Source of the DNA: Calycina herbarum
Lineage: Eukaryota > Ascomycota > Leotiomycetes > Helotiales > Pezizellaceae
Length of the DNA stretch: 64,000 bases
NCBI GenBank assembly: GCA_001414485.1
Contig: LLEY01000144.1
Coordinates: forward strand, 1-64,000
Direction of reading: 5' to 3'
Of this stretch, positions 13,400 through 23,481 are shown piece by piece. Numbering within the stretch: position 1 is the first letter of the stretch; each line of letters opens with the position of its first letter. The notes beneath the pieces were generated by a model. It did no database searches. It had not been told where the DNA came from and worked only from the letters and a program-made list of their open reading frames with translations. A program made the translations under genes and the position numbers.

Positions 13400-13874
13400 T
13401 GTAACGAAACTTAAATAAACTAAACAAAGATGACTAAGTCTCGAAGGTTAGTATATAGTAAGAAGTATAAATGCGCTAGGTTGTTTACTTAGAAGTGAAC
13501 TCGTTACTTATATTAAAGATATTAAATAAGATAATAAAATTAATAACTAAAGTTAAGTACGAAGCTCCTATCTAGATAGCAGACGTGCTAGTATATATAG
13601 AACCTTCGTCCTTTGCCTATATCGCTCTAAAACCCTTATATCGCTTGCATCGCCCGCTAACCGAGCGATGTAGGCGATGTAGGCGATCATCACGTGTCTG
13701 CTGACAGAGTCACGTGATTCCAACATAATCCTAACAATGAGATCCTGAAGTCCTTTAAGTGCTATTACTTCTAGGCTTCCTCCTGTGTTACCTTTCCTTT
13801 CCTAGATACCTGTGCCTTGTCCTGTTAGAACGCCGTCTGGACTACGTATCACGATTTGCACGTGATTCGTGACA
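13400..13874 (-). mobile_element. 5' LTR of inner element
   Basis: A 475-bp LTR beginning TGTAACG and ending GTGACA on the + strand, with canonical TG...CA ends. It retains more CpG and CpA than its partner, including a GCGATGTAG tandem near 13660-13690. TAGAG follows at 13875. Confidence 0.93.
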
Positions 13875-13879
13875 TAGAG

Positions 13880-14105
13880 CGACTAGAACAGGAGAATACA
13901 GTTCTATATAAGACTAGCACGTCTACTATTAGATAGAAGCCTCGTGCTTAACTTTAGTTATTAATCTTATTATCTTGTTTAATATCTTTGATATAAGTAA
14001 TAAGTTTACTTCTAAGTAAACAACCCAGCGTATCTATACTTCTTACCTATATACTAACCTTCGAGACTTAGTCATCTTTGTTTAGTTCGTTTAAGTTTCG
14101 TTATA
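13880..14105 (+). mobile_element. 3' LTR of outer element, second part
   Basis: The segment continues the LTR interrupted at 7033 and matches 180-406 closely. It ends CGTTATA at 14105. Together with 6820-7033 it completes the outer element's 3' LTR. Confidence 0.88.
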
Positions 14106-14530
14106 GTATAGAAGGCAGTGTTTTAGCTTACGATTAGTATTCGTAACTGATACCGGTGTCGAGGTAGGCGTAGGCGTAGGTTATAGAGAATTAGAAGAAG
14201 GAAGTCTTCTTTTAAGTCTTATAAAAGCTTCTTCTTATTAGCTAGAAAGGTTAGCTATTAATTAGTTTTAACTTTTAGTAAGAAGCTATATCTCTCGCTA
14301 CTGCTAGTTAAACATGTCTATTAACTACTACGGAGGTCCTTATATAGGTTCTTATACGTCTACTAAGTTTATATTCTCTATTATATTTATAGTCGTTTAT
14401 TATATACTTTACCTAGCTATATCTTCTACTACGTTAATCGTATAGTCTTTAAACTTCGAATTCTTATATTTTAGTATTAACTAATTAATTTAATATAAGA
14501 ATTTTGAAAATCGACGAGTTAAAAAATCCT
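14106..14530. repeat. RIP-mutated AT-rich relic, unclassified
   Basis: Beyond the outer element the sequence remains AT-rich with scarce CpA/TpG up to about 14530, then changes abruptly to normal composition. A (GTAGGC) tandem lies near 14163-14185. No LTR, terminal repeat or coding trace could be assigned; it may be the target repeat into which the outer element inserted. Confidence 0.5.
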
Positions 14531-14727
14531 AACCTTTACCCGTATTTGAGGCTTCATTTGTAGCTGGCTTATAGCTACATTTCTACTACATTTCTTACAC
14601 CACTTGTGATTGCGTCTCAAAGCAATGTCTAGGTAAGCAAGAATCAAAAGAGGCATGCGAATTAAAAATTTACAACGGCAAATATTTGCTTGGAAAAAGA
14701 GTTGATAAAGAGTGGCAAAAATAGTAC

Positions 14728-15971
14728 CTAGCCCAGTCTCTTCTCCAGACCACCGGCCTTTTTACCTATACTGGGGACCTTGTACCGTTTCTGTCTGTTT
14801 CCTCCCCTTTCGAGTCTTAACTGGTACTCATTCTTTGCTCTCGCCTCCGCCTTCATCATTTTATCCGCCATCGCCATCAAAGCTCTTTGCTGTACCTCTG
14901 GGACTCCGACCAAGCTGGTTGACGTACCAGCTCTCATAACGAGTCTTTGATCTTTGGATTCCTTTGCTGACACCTCCACAGTTTCTGACTCATCGAGAAC
15001 CTTTTGCTTGGGAGATGGAGATGATGGTCGTTTTGGGGGCCGCTGAGGTCGGGCTGTCCGATTTCCAAGAATCTTTCCCGAGGGCAATCGAAGCTCGTCC
15101 TCATGTGGAACAAGGGTCTTGGGTTGTGTTATATATTCTTCGTCGGCATCTCCTGAGAGATCATAGAACTGGCGGAACTGATTCTCCTCATCCTCGAGAT
15201 CAAATTTGCAATGACCTTTTGATTTCATATGAGCTTGAACTGCGAACTTTGAGCTCTTCAAACTGGCGCAAAAGAGACACTCGTTGAACTCAGAGATGAT
15301 AGTAAAGAGATAGCTGAGCAGTGATTCCATGTCGATGAGGTATTCTGCATCCGGGATGAAGAAACTGTGTGCTTGAGACATGTGCTTCAAATTCAGCTCC
15401 ATGTCTGCCGAGCCGTATTTGCAGAACAAACATTGCTTTGCATTGAATTCCTCCTCATCGTCAGAGGACTGATTTTCGGGGTCCTCCAAAGAAAGATTTT
15501 CAAGGAAAGGACTGTCTTCAGAGGTAGTTGCTTTCGAGTTGAAATCGGCAAAGGCCTGAATATGGTTTCGTGATTTGAGGTGTGCGTGCCATGCTTTTCG
15601 ATTGGAGTAGTGTTGCTGGCACGCTATGCACGACTTTTGAAATGCTGGCTCCGTCTCATCATCCGGGGTATCGGCCGGAAGCACTTGCTCGTGAAATACT
15701 CTGGATGAGATTGGGGGCAAGGAAGCAATCCGTCGTTTGAGGTTGTAGACACTTGTGGTATTAGCTTTTTGTGTCGCTCTCTGCTGAGAATTGACACTTA
15801 CTGCCACTCATCCTTCATATGTGATCGGTGGGTCTCGCGACTGTTAAAGCTAGCAAGGCACGTCGCACAATTGTACTCAGCTTCCAAGATTAGGCTCGCA
15901 AGAGATTCCCCGGAAGTTGCTCCTAAGGTTGCTCCAGCTGATGCTCCTGATGCCCCTGATGCTCCCACCAT
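14728..15971 (-). CDS. rei1: Rei1-family pre-60S ribosomal maturation factor
   Basis: Spliced as complement(join(14728..15751,15802..15971)), 397 residues, close to the yeast protein's size. Rei1 proteins are cytoplasmic zinc-finger factors that release late export factors from the pre-60S subunit and probe the peptide exit tunnel. The first C2H2 finger is in exon 1 (C35, C38, H51, H57), and the family signature after it (YNLKRRIASLPPIS) is created at the splice junction. Further fingers follow: CIACQQHYSNRKAWHAHLKS, CLFCKYG and CLFCASLKSS, then a basic tail. The 50-nt intron has GTAAGT and a plain AG acceptor. The start is the only in-frame ATG and begins a Gly-Ala-Ser repeat. It is the most telomere-proximal intact gene and is divergent from the oxygenase gene. 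Confidence 0.92.
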
Positions 15972-16349
15972 GATTGAAGAGGTAGTGGAAATAGAAGGTG
16001 TTCTGCACCGTCGGGTGAGGGGTGGTGAGGGGAAGTTTGTTGAGAATTATTGGGGATTGAGAGGGGGAAGGAAAGACAGTACTTGTACCCTGGATATGTG
16101 TGCCTATACGACGACGACGGCTCAACAACTGAGATGACTCGATTGATGTGGTGGATGGTGGTCTGCGCCTGCTTTCGACACTTCGACAAAGGATGAGTCG
16201 AAATTGCTCACGACAGGGGGTCCGCGGTTGAGTGGGTAAACCTCGGGACCATCTTTCTGCCGCCAAGATTCGTACACCGCCTTGAAGTTGCCCCTCAGCT
16301 CAGCTCGCATTGTAATTTCTCCCCAAAAACACCATCTCACACCTTCAAG
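15972..16349. promoter_or_regulatory. Divergent promoter region, rei1 / oxygenase
   Basis: The 378 bp lie between two divergent starts and hold the 5' leaders and promoters of both genes. Overlapping frames here have no family similarity. No clear TATA or CCAAT box was picked out. Confidence 0.55.
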
Positions 16350-17921
16350 ATGGCTAAAACGAAAGGGAAGAGGAAGCACCAAGGCCCGCAGATTGACACC
16401 AGTTCGAAGAAACTCAAGACAGCTGCGATTGTAACGCCTCCTCCAGACAAATCCCAATCACCTCCCGATGTCGAGCCCAAGAACATTCAAGCCATTGGTC
16501 TGGACCAGGAAGATATTGAGCTCGCAATTGATACTCTCCATGCCTTGTCCGAGAACCCCAGCGTTATCAAGTCCAAGGCTTGCAAGGATTTGAGAACTGC
16601 TGTTTACGAATTCCGCCAGTCTTGCACTACTGGCTTTAATGCAACAGGTTTGTGGCCCGTTGAAACTACAAATGCTTGATATTAATTAGTTATAGGAGAC
16701 ACAAACCTTACGGCTCGAGTCAGTGGAGCATTGGCAGATGGCGGGTATGTCGAAGCACGAATTCTTCTCGCTGAAATGCGGATTCGAGGCAAAACACCAA
16801 AACTTGGAGCGTTGTGCCGATGGGTACGGGATCTGGATGTTGTTAGTGGGCTGGCAGAGCAATTGGATGGCACCTCGAAACGAACACCAGCCGAGGAAAT
16901 CCTTTTAGTCGTACTCGACTCCATTCTCCGCCTCACTGGCCCGACCGACTACAATATAGGAACAGAGGCAACTGGGCCTATCTCACCAATGGCAGAATGG
17001 GACCTGAGGGGCGATTCGATCAGAAGGGGGACATATGCCAGTGTCCTCAATGGCAGCATATCTTCCTCGCTCCCAAAAGATACCAAATCCAATTTCCGAA
17101 TTATCGAGACCACTTCGGGCCTTCAACGGAAGCCAGCGAATCTCCACCCTGCTATTCTATATACCTCCAGGGAGGACTCAATCCCTCTATCCACAACTCA
17201 CTCGAAAGCATCTCACCATAAACATCCCACCGTCCCAAATCTACACTTACTGAAAGATGTGCTGATGCCAGAAGAATGTACACAGATAATTGCTGCCGCT
17301 GAAACAATTGGGTTTACGCCAGATGCACCAATCCGAGAAAAGGGGGAGGAAAGTAGCATATTGGCACACAACTTTTATTGGGTTGTAGATACAACTTTCT
17401 GTTCGAAACTTTGGAGTAGAGTTCAATCTTTTGTTCCTGAAGTTGTGGGTGGCAAAAAGGTTAGAGGATTAAATCGTCGTTTCAGAGTTTATAGATACGT
17501 ACCTGGAGCAGAATATCGAGCTCACATTGGTAAGAATCACGCACGACCTAACTCCATAACTTGACAATTTATTGACCAAACTTTCGCAGACGGAGCATGG
17601 CCCCCTTCCTCGATCGATGCCCAGGATAAATACATATACGACTCATCTCCACCCGAAGCAAAACAATCATCCCTCTTCACATTCCTTATATACCTAAACG
17701 ACGAGTTCGGAGCTGGAGAAACCACATTCTTCCTCCCCAGTGCGAAAGAAGGTGTCATGAATGCATATCCCGTTAAGCCCATTCAAGGAAGCGTGGCCAT
17801 GTTCCCCCATGGGGAGACAGAAGGTAGTTTATTACACGAAGGCACCGGAGTTCGGAAAGGCGAAAAGCCATCTGCAAAGTACGTCATACGTACAGATGTA
17901 CTTTATGATGTTGATTCATAG
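16350..17921 (+). CDS. 2-oxoglutarate/Fe(II) oxygenase, prolyl-4-hydroxylase type
   Basis: Spliced as join(16350..16647,16696..17529,17590..17921), 487 residues. The C-terminal half is a P4Hc-type double-stranded beta-helix domain. The iron ligand motif H376-I-D378 is formed across the second intron, the distal histidine is H460 in LLHEGTGVRKG, and KYVIRTDVLY supplies the basic 2-oxoglutarate contact. The N-terminal 250 residues begin with a basic KTKGKRKHQG segment suggestive of nuclear targeting and contain no domain I recognise. No signal peptide is present, so it is not a collagen-type ER hydroxylase; the substrate is unknown. Introns of 48 and 60 nt have standard sites. Confidence 0.87.
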
Positions 17922-18594
17922 CAATGAAATCTTCTTCGGAAGAATGATTCGATGATTTCACTACGCATGGAGTTGATGCGGGCTGCTAAATTCGGTGAGT
18001 TCTTTCTCCGTGAATAGGAAGGGGCACCGGGATCTCCAATTATGTCTCCTGAAACGAAAGTTGCTTTCGGGAGTTTTCAATGTGTGCCGACGGTATCTGC
18101 GGGCCGTTCTGCTATATTGTGTTGGGAGTTTATGCTAAATTGACAGTCCGGCAGTGCATTTTCATTTGCGCATCATACTTCCCGTCTTTGTACTCATATA
18201 TCCAAAACATTTGCGGAGACTCTCCTGGGGTTGTCGGGACTGTCGTGTGTGTACCTTACTGCCAAATTGAAGATCTATACATCCCCGCGAATGGCCACAA
18301 GTTTGCGGCCAGAATTCTTGATCTGATGATCACCCCTATTCGCACATTTATAGTGAGCTAAATTTCATTGGGCAATGCGTATTATTTTTGAGATCAAGGG
18401 ACTTGGATTCTCTTAGGCACTGTGTCGTATGTATCTCGGCGGAGTCTTGGGGGAATTTTCTTGGTTCTTGGTTAGGACGGCATTTTCATACTCCTTCTAA
18501 TAAAATCAATCTCCTTTCATTTTGCCTCTCTTCTCGCTTCCTTCCCTCTTGTAACTTCCTCTCTTCTCTCCCCCCCGTTCTTCTCGTCGCGAAA
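17922..18594. promoter_or_regulatory. Intergenic, 5' region of beta-glucosidase
   Basis: A non-coding spacer. The last 80 bases are CT-rich (TTCCTCTCTTCTCTCCCCCC near 18556-18575), a common feature of fungal 5' leaders just ahead of the start. An open frame from 18388 runs into the gene but lacks family similarity, and the signal peptide begins at 18595. Confidence 0.5.
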
Positions 18595-21426
18595 ATGAAG
18601 CTCCCATCCTCCGCTTCCCTATGGCTCGCCCTAGCAACAACCATCTCCGCCGCACCAGGAGATGGCGATTGGGCAGCAGCATACACGAAAGCGAAAACTG
18701 CCCTCGCGAAACTCTCGAACCAAGAGAAGGTGGGTATGGTAACCGGTGTTGGGTGGCAGAAGGGTCCCTGTGTGGGGAATACGGGGTCGGCGAATAGTAT
18801 AAAGTTCCCGGCGCTTTGCTTGCAGGATGGGCCTTTGGGGTAAGTTTTATCGTGAATTGGATTCCGTGAGGACTGTGAGGGGTATGGGAAGGGGAGGAGA
18901 AGGAGACAATGGGTAGGAGTGGAATTGATGGCTGATATTTGCACATCTAGAGTGAGATACGCACAGCAGGTTACGGCTTTCCCTGCGGGCATTACTACGG
19001 GTAGTACGTGGGATGCTGCATTGATGAATGCCAGGGGTCTTGCTCTGGGTATATTTTCCCCTTCCCATCCCTCACTTCTCCGTTGTTGACAGATGGTGTA
19101 GGACAAGAAGCGAAGGGGTTGGGTGTTCATGTTCTACTTGGTCCTGTTTCTGGTCCTCTTGGGAAAATTCCTACGGGAGGCAGGAATTGGGAGGGCTTCT
19201 CGAATGATCCTTATTTATCTGGGATTGCTATGTCTGAGGTATGATCAACCTGAATGGTGTACGGACGTAAGCTGATTTGGGGATAGACGATTAAGGGAAT
19301 GCAAACTGGTGGGGTGCAGGCAAATGCTAAACATTATAGTGAGGAACTGTATAAGCCCCTTTTTCAAAACAAACATTGACGGAATTCAGTTGGTAACGAG
19401 CAAGAAAAGAACCGAGACTCTCAGAGCGCAAATATCCCAGATAGGGTTAATCACGAGGTAATTGGAAATCTCAAATTTTGAAGAAATTCTAAGCTAACAT
19501 ACGAAATAGTTGTACCTATGGCCGTTTGCAGATGCTGTCAAAGCAAACGTTGCTTCGGTTATGTGCGCTTATAATAAAGCCAACATTACTTGGATATGTG
19601 AGAATAAACTATTACTTTCCAGCATTCTGAAGGACGAATTGGACTTTCAAGGTTTTGTTGTTAGTGGTGAGTTTCTGTGTTTGAAGCTATGACTTGGCTG
19701 GAATGGGTTGGCTTACGAAGAGAATAGATTGGGGTGCTCAACATACTACGAGTGGAAGTGCAAATGCCGGTTTGGTGAGAACTTCTCAAGATGGTATGGA
19801 AATTGGAGTTAGTCTAATGATTACTAGGATATGACAATGCCAGGAGACGGATTCGGAGACGGAAAATTCCTCTGGGGCTCCGCACTAACAAGTGCAATTT
19901 CCTCGTGCGTCTCCCCTCCCCCTTGGTTTCTCGGCTAACCATCCCCAGCGGCCAAGTCCCACAATCTCGACTCGATGACATGGTAACTCGAATCCTAGCC
20001 TCATGGTACTTCGTCGGTCAAGACACCGGATATCCAAGCGTTCAAGGCTGGACATCTTGGAATGGGGGAAAAGGCGGACCAAATGTTCAAGGGACTCATA
20101 AAACTGTTGCTAGGGCTATTGCGAGAGATGGAATCGTCCTACTTAAGAACGATGGAAATGCTCTGCCGTTGAACAAGCCAAAGAGTTTGGCGATTGTGGG
20201 ACAGGATGCTATTGTTAATCCAAATGGGGCGAATGCTTGTGTGGATAGGGGGTGTAATACTGGGACTTTGGCTATGGTATGTTGTGCTGTGATCGTAATT
20301 ATGGTATTAACGGTGCTGATTCTTGAATTAGGGCTGGGGATCTGGGACTGCCGAGTTTCCGGTAAGAAATATATCAGGCTGTAAATTTTGGGGAAGTAAT
20401 CGCTAAATTATTTTAGTATTTGATTGCGCCATTTGATGCTATCCAAACTCAGGCATCGAAAGATGGAACTACACTTACAACATCTACCACCGATACTCCA
20501 GCTGATGGCGCAAACGCTGCTGCCGCTGCCGAAACAGCAATCGTATTCATCAACTCAGATGCTGGTGAGAACTACATTACCGTAAGTCCTGTTGCCCTTC
20601 CAATTTACTCATTTCTCACAACCTCTAGGTCGAAAGCGCAGCAGGCGACCGCCTCAACCTCGACCCTTGGCACAATGGCAACGACCTCGTCAAAGCAGTA
20701 GCTGCAGCTTCTAAGAAAGTAATTGTAGTAATCCACTCCGTCGGTCCTCTAACACTAGAACCCATCCTCGCCCTCCCCAGCGTCATCGCCATCGTCTGGG
20801 CCGGAATCCCCGGACAAGAAAGTGGAACCGGTCTCGCAGATATCCTCTACGGATCCACTTCCCCCTCCGGAAAACTCCCATACACAATTGCGAAACAGGC
20901 TTCGGATTATGGTGCCAGCATCGCTCCTGGTGATGATAATTATAGTGAGGGGCTTTTCATTGATTATAGACATTTTGATAAAAATTCCATTTCGCCACGG
21001 TATGAGTTTGGGTTTGGATTGAGTTATACTACTTTCTCCTACTCGGCTTTGACTACAACACCCATTTCCACGACTTCTTCTTCAACGATCAAGGCTCCTG
21101 GTGGAATCGCAAATCTCTATGATATCGTTGCGACAGTTACAGCAACAATCACAAACAACGGTACGGTTTCTGGGGCAGAAGTAGCGCAACTTTATGTTGG
21201 ACTTCCGGATTCTGCTCCTGCGACACCGATTAGACAGTTGAGGGGATTCCAAAAGGTTGCTATTGAGGTTGGGAAGAGCGCTACTGTGAAGTTTGGTTTG
21301 AGGAGGAAGGATTTGAGTTTCTGGGAGTCGGCGAGTGGGAAGTGGGTTCTTCCTACTGGGACTTTTAAGATTTGGTTGGGAGCTAGTAGTAGGGATTTGA
21401 GGTTGGAGGGGACGTTGAGCGCGTAG
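18595..21426 (+). CDS. Secreted GH3 beta-glucosidase
   Basis: Twelve exons: join(18595..18839,18951..19048,19102..19238,19287..19338,19390..19457,19510..19666,19728..19774,19828..19904,19949..20276,20332..20361,20417..20581,20629..21426), 733 residues, similar in length to Trichoderma Cel3A. The enzyme releases glucose from cellobiose and related beta-glucosides outside the cell. A signal peptide covers roughly residues 1-20 (LATTISAA). The GH3 N-terminal barrel includes [12 protein letters not shown] and the KHYIGNEQE loop. The catalytic nucleophile is D253 of [11 protein letters not shown], whose codon is split by an intron. The alpha/beta sandwich ([13 protein letters not shown]) and a fibronectin-III-like tail ([15 protein letters not shown]) follow. 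The intron density is high but every junction keeps frame. Confidence 0.92.
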
Positions 21427-22600
21427 GTGGAGTCAGGTGAACCGAAGGCAATTGTCATTCTATCGTTTGGTCAGATAAAATGGCAATGAAAAGACTACTC
21501 TAGAGAAAACCTATCAAGGTAGGAGCCATCCTGTGGTTACATTGGGGGCTTAGTATTTTACAGTGCATCTTCAGTCAGTTAACGATCCACATCTCTTCCA
21601 TTCTCCTCGGCTCTAACTTTCTGCATGTGTGGGTTGTGGGAGCTTTTGTCTTTCCTGTGCCATTGGCTCGCAACAACGGCCACATCCCAACACGTATCTA
21701 TTTTGAGCACCACGAGGCCCACGAGTGCGCTATTTCAAATGTACACCTCGAGTTCAATTCAACCCACCAGACCAGCACTAGCCTGAATGCATTCCAGCAA
21801 TTCCTTTTTAGTCCTTGAATACAGACAATCAAAAAGTGTCAAATCATAGGTCTGTCAGCAATTCCCTTTCAGAAGTGATCCTTACAACCTCTACTGAAAA
21901 ATCAATTGATTTACATTCTATCTATTTGTAATGCAAATGTTTAGTTGAATATTGTTGTTGTGTTGACGTTAACTCGCTGCTCACGCGAATAAAACTAAGC
22001 GAAAAAGGGGGCGAAATAGAAAATAGTACGCCTATCTCTTGTGCATACCACTTTATAAAAGGATTAAATATAGGGTTGAACAAAACGGTGGTTGTCAGAA
22101 CGTATAAATATCGAGTCTATCTCTTGGGGTGTTTTAAGGCATCCGTAAAGCAGCAAGGTGCACACCTCTTGTGTTTGATCGCAGGTCCTCACGATATTTT
22201 ATAATTCTCATACAGTCCCATTGATATTTATCTTAGGCACTTGGCTTTGTTCTGGACCGCTTAGGCGAGCCATTCGATAATCGTTCCGATGGTGCAGCCC
22301 CTCATGAAGGGGGAAGAAGCAAGCCTATTTCAAAATACGTTCGCGTGGCGCAGGGCTGAGTTATGTACAATGTCTCAGGTCAGCCAGCCATCTCCCTCTT
22401 ATCTCACCAACTCTACCCAGTTAAATCTACCTGCACTTTCGATCTCAACTGTTTTTTCGCGGTCCAAAATCTTCCTCGAAAATGGTAAAATTTCCGAATC
22501 TTTCACAATAAATGATTGTGCTAATTACTTGCAGACTTCTAATACGTCATTTCTGAAAGAGATATACGTCCCAGATCCACCAAAATGTGCAGAAATCGAG
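21427..22600. other. Intergenic, no gene seen
   Basis: About 1.2 kb without a supportable gene. The 104-codon frame at 22289-22603 precedes the hydrolase relic but has no similarity of its own; it may be the decayed N-terminus of that former gene. Confidence 0.5.
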
Positions 22601-22635
22601 TAAGAATGACCATTCTCTAAGGTTCAGATCTCTAA

Positions 22636-22890
22636 ATGACAACTTTACACAGCATTGTTGCAGTCCACGGACTTAGTCCACTGAAGAATCCTAATCATGC
22701 TGAGGATACTTGGACAGCAAAATCTAGCCAGAAAATGTGGCTCCGAGACTTCTTGCCACTCAAGATCCCCAAAAGTAGAATTCTTCTCTTTGGTATAATT
22801 CAAACGCTGTTTTGTCAACAAGCGGAGCTGGTGTCCAAGACCACGCAGAATCTCTCTGCATTTGGGGTTTCTACGTAGAAAGCCTCCGAT
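22636..22890 (+). pseudogene. Relic of alpha/beta-hydrolase domain of NLR-like protein
   Basis: The frame from 22636 reads SIVAVHGL...DTWTAKS...MWLRDFLPLKIPKSRILLFG, the start of the SERAC1/DUF676-like hydrolase module that often heads fungal NACHT/ankyrin proteins. After FG the similarity jumps by one frame at about 22793 and continues as YNSNAVLSTSGAGVQDHAES. One base has therefore been lost. The catalytic serine region and all downstream NACHT or repeat domains are absent before the methyltransferase gene. Intact relatives act in nonself recognition and heterokaryon incompatibility; this copy is dead. Confidence 0.7.
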
Positions 22891-23481
22891 GCACAAGTCG
22901 GCCATACGGAACGATCCCAATACCAACAATATTAACCCCTTCCCAGTTCCTGGCTGCCAAATCTACTACCTAGCCGCCCTTACCTTCCCTTGACTTACAG
23001 ATGCAACCTCGTGAAATCTTTAACCGGGAGGGGAACCAGTATTTCGTGTCTTAAAGGCCGTGGTATTGCGAAGCATCCAATAAAAAGAAACGATTTTTGG
23101 GTTGGAATCGTGTTGGTGTTGTATCTACAGAGGCTCAGTGGCTGCAGCAAGTGAGGATGATCACGGCATACCAACATGACAACCATGACAAGGAAGAGCT
23201 GACCAGAAATGAAATTGGTATCCAAGGCCGATTGGCTGTGAAATGTCACTCTAAACTGGGGAGCTTTTCATGTTGGTACCAACAAAGGCCGCAAGGGTAT
23301 GCATGAAGTGGTTCCACCAAGGAACTACCAAGATTGCCCTCAGGCTCGATACTCTTTCTCCATCTCTTTCTAGTGTTATCCCTCAGTACTTGGAGTAGCA
23401 GACTTTCTTTTCTCTGAACTGTTTATTCTCACTACTCTACCAATTCTCGCACAGTCTACGACGGCATTGGGAATCATCAAA
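22891..23481. other. Intergenic, upstream of O-methyltransferase
   Basis: No gene is seen. The first 100 bases may be further decayed hydrolase-relic sequence. The stretch from 23340 to 23480 is CT-rich and probably the methyltransferase 5' leader. Confidence 0.45.

Larger units (their letters stand above)
7034..13874 (-). mobile_element. Inner Ty3/gypsy chromodomain LTR retrotransposon, structurally complete, RIP-degraded
   Basis: Two 475-bp direct LTRs bound the element (7034-7508 and 13400-13874), beginning TGTAACG (TATAACG in the left copy) and ending GTGACA/GTAACA. TAGAG lies immediately outside both ends (7029-7033 and 13875-13879), a perfect 5-bp target duplication. The element is transcribed on the minus strand, with its polypurine tract at 7509-7521. 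The sequence at 166-195, in the other LTR of the outer element, shows the same site without insertion. The coding frames are broken by RIP. Confidence 0.93.
166..14105 (+). mobile_element. Outer Ty3/gypsy chromodomain LTR retrotransposon, RIP-degraded, interrupted
   Basis: The element runs on the + strand: truncated 5' LTR (166-406), internal region (407-6819), polypurine tract (6807-6819) and 3' LTR (6820-7033 continued at 13880-14105). A second element occupies 7034-13874. The order protease, reverse transcriptase, RNase H, integrase, chromodomain is readable in broken frames and identifies a Ty3/gypsy element of the chromodomain clade. Stops are dense and CpA/TpG dinucleotides are scarce, as expected from RIP. 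It cannot encode protein. The likely right target-site duplicate GTATA (14106-14110) has no left partner because that end is missing. Confidence 0.85.

Noticed and set aside
1..14530. A subtelomeric helicase or effector gene
   Set aside because: All readable traces belong to the two retroelements; no helicase motif was found.
15877..16457. Minus-strand frames opposite the oxygenase start
   Set aside because: They overlap the divergent promoter and first exon and have no family similarity; shadows.
18388..18594. Upstream extension of the beta-glucosidase frame
   Set aside because: The extension lacks similarity and would bury the signal peptide; the CT-rich leader ends at the ATG at 18595.
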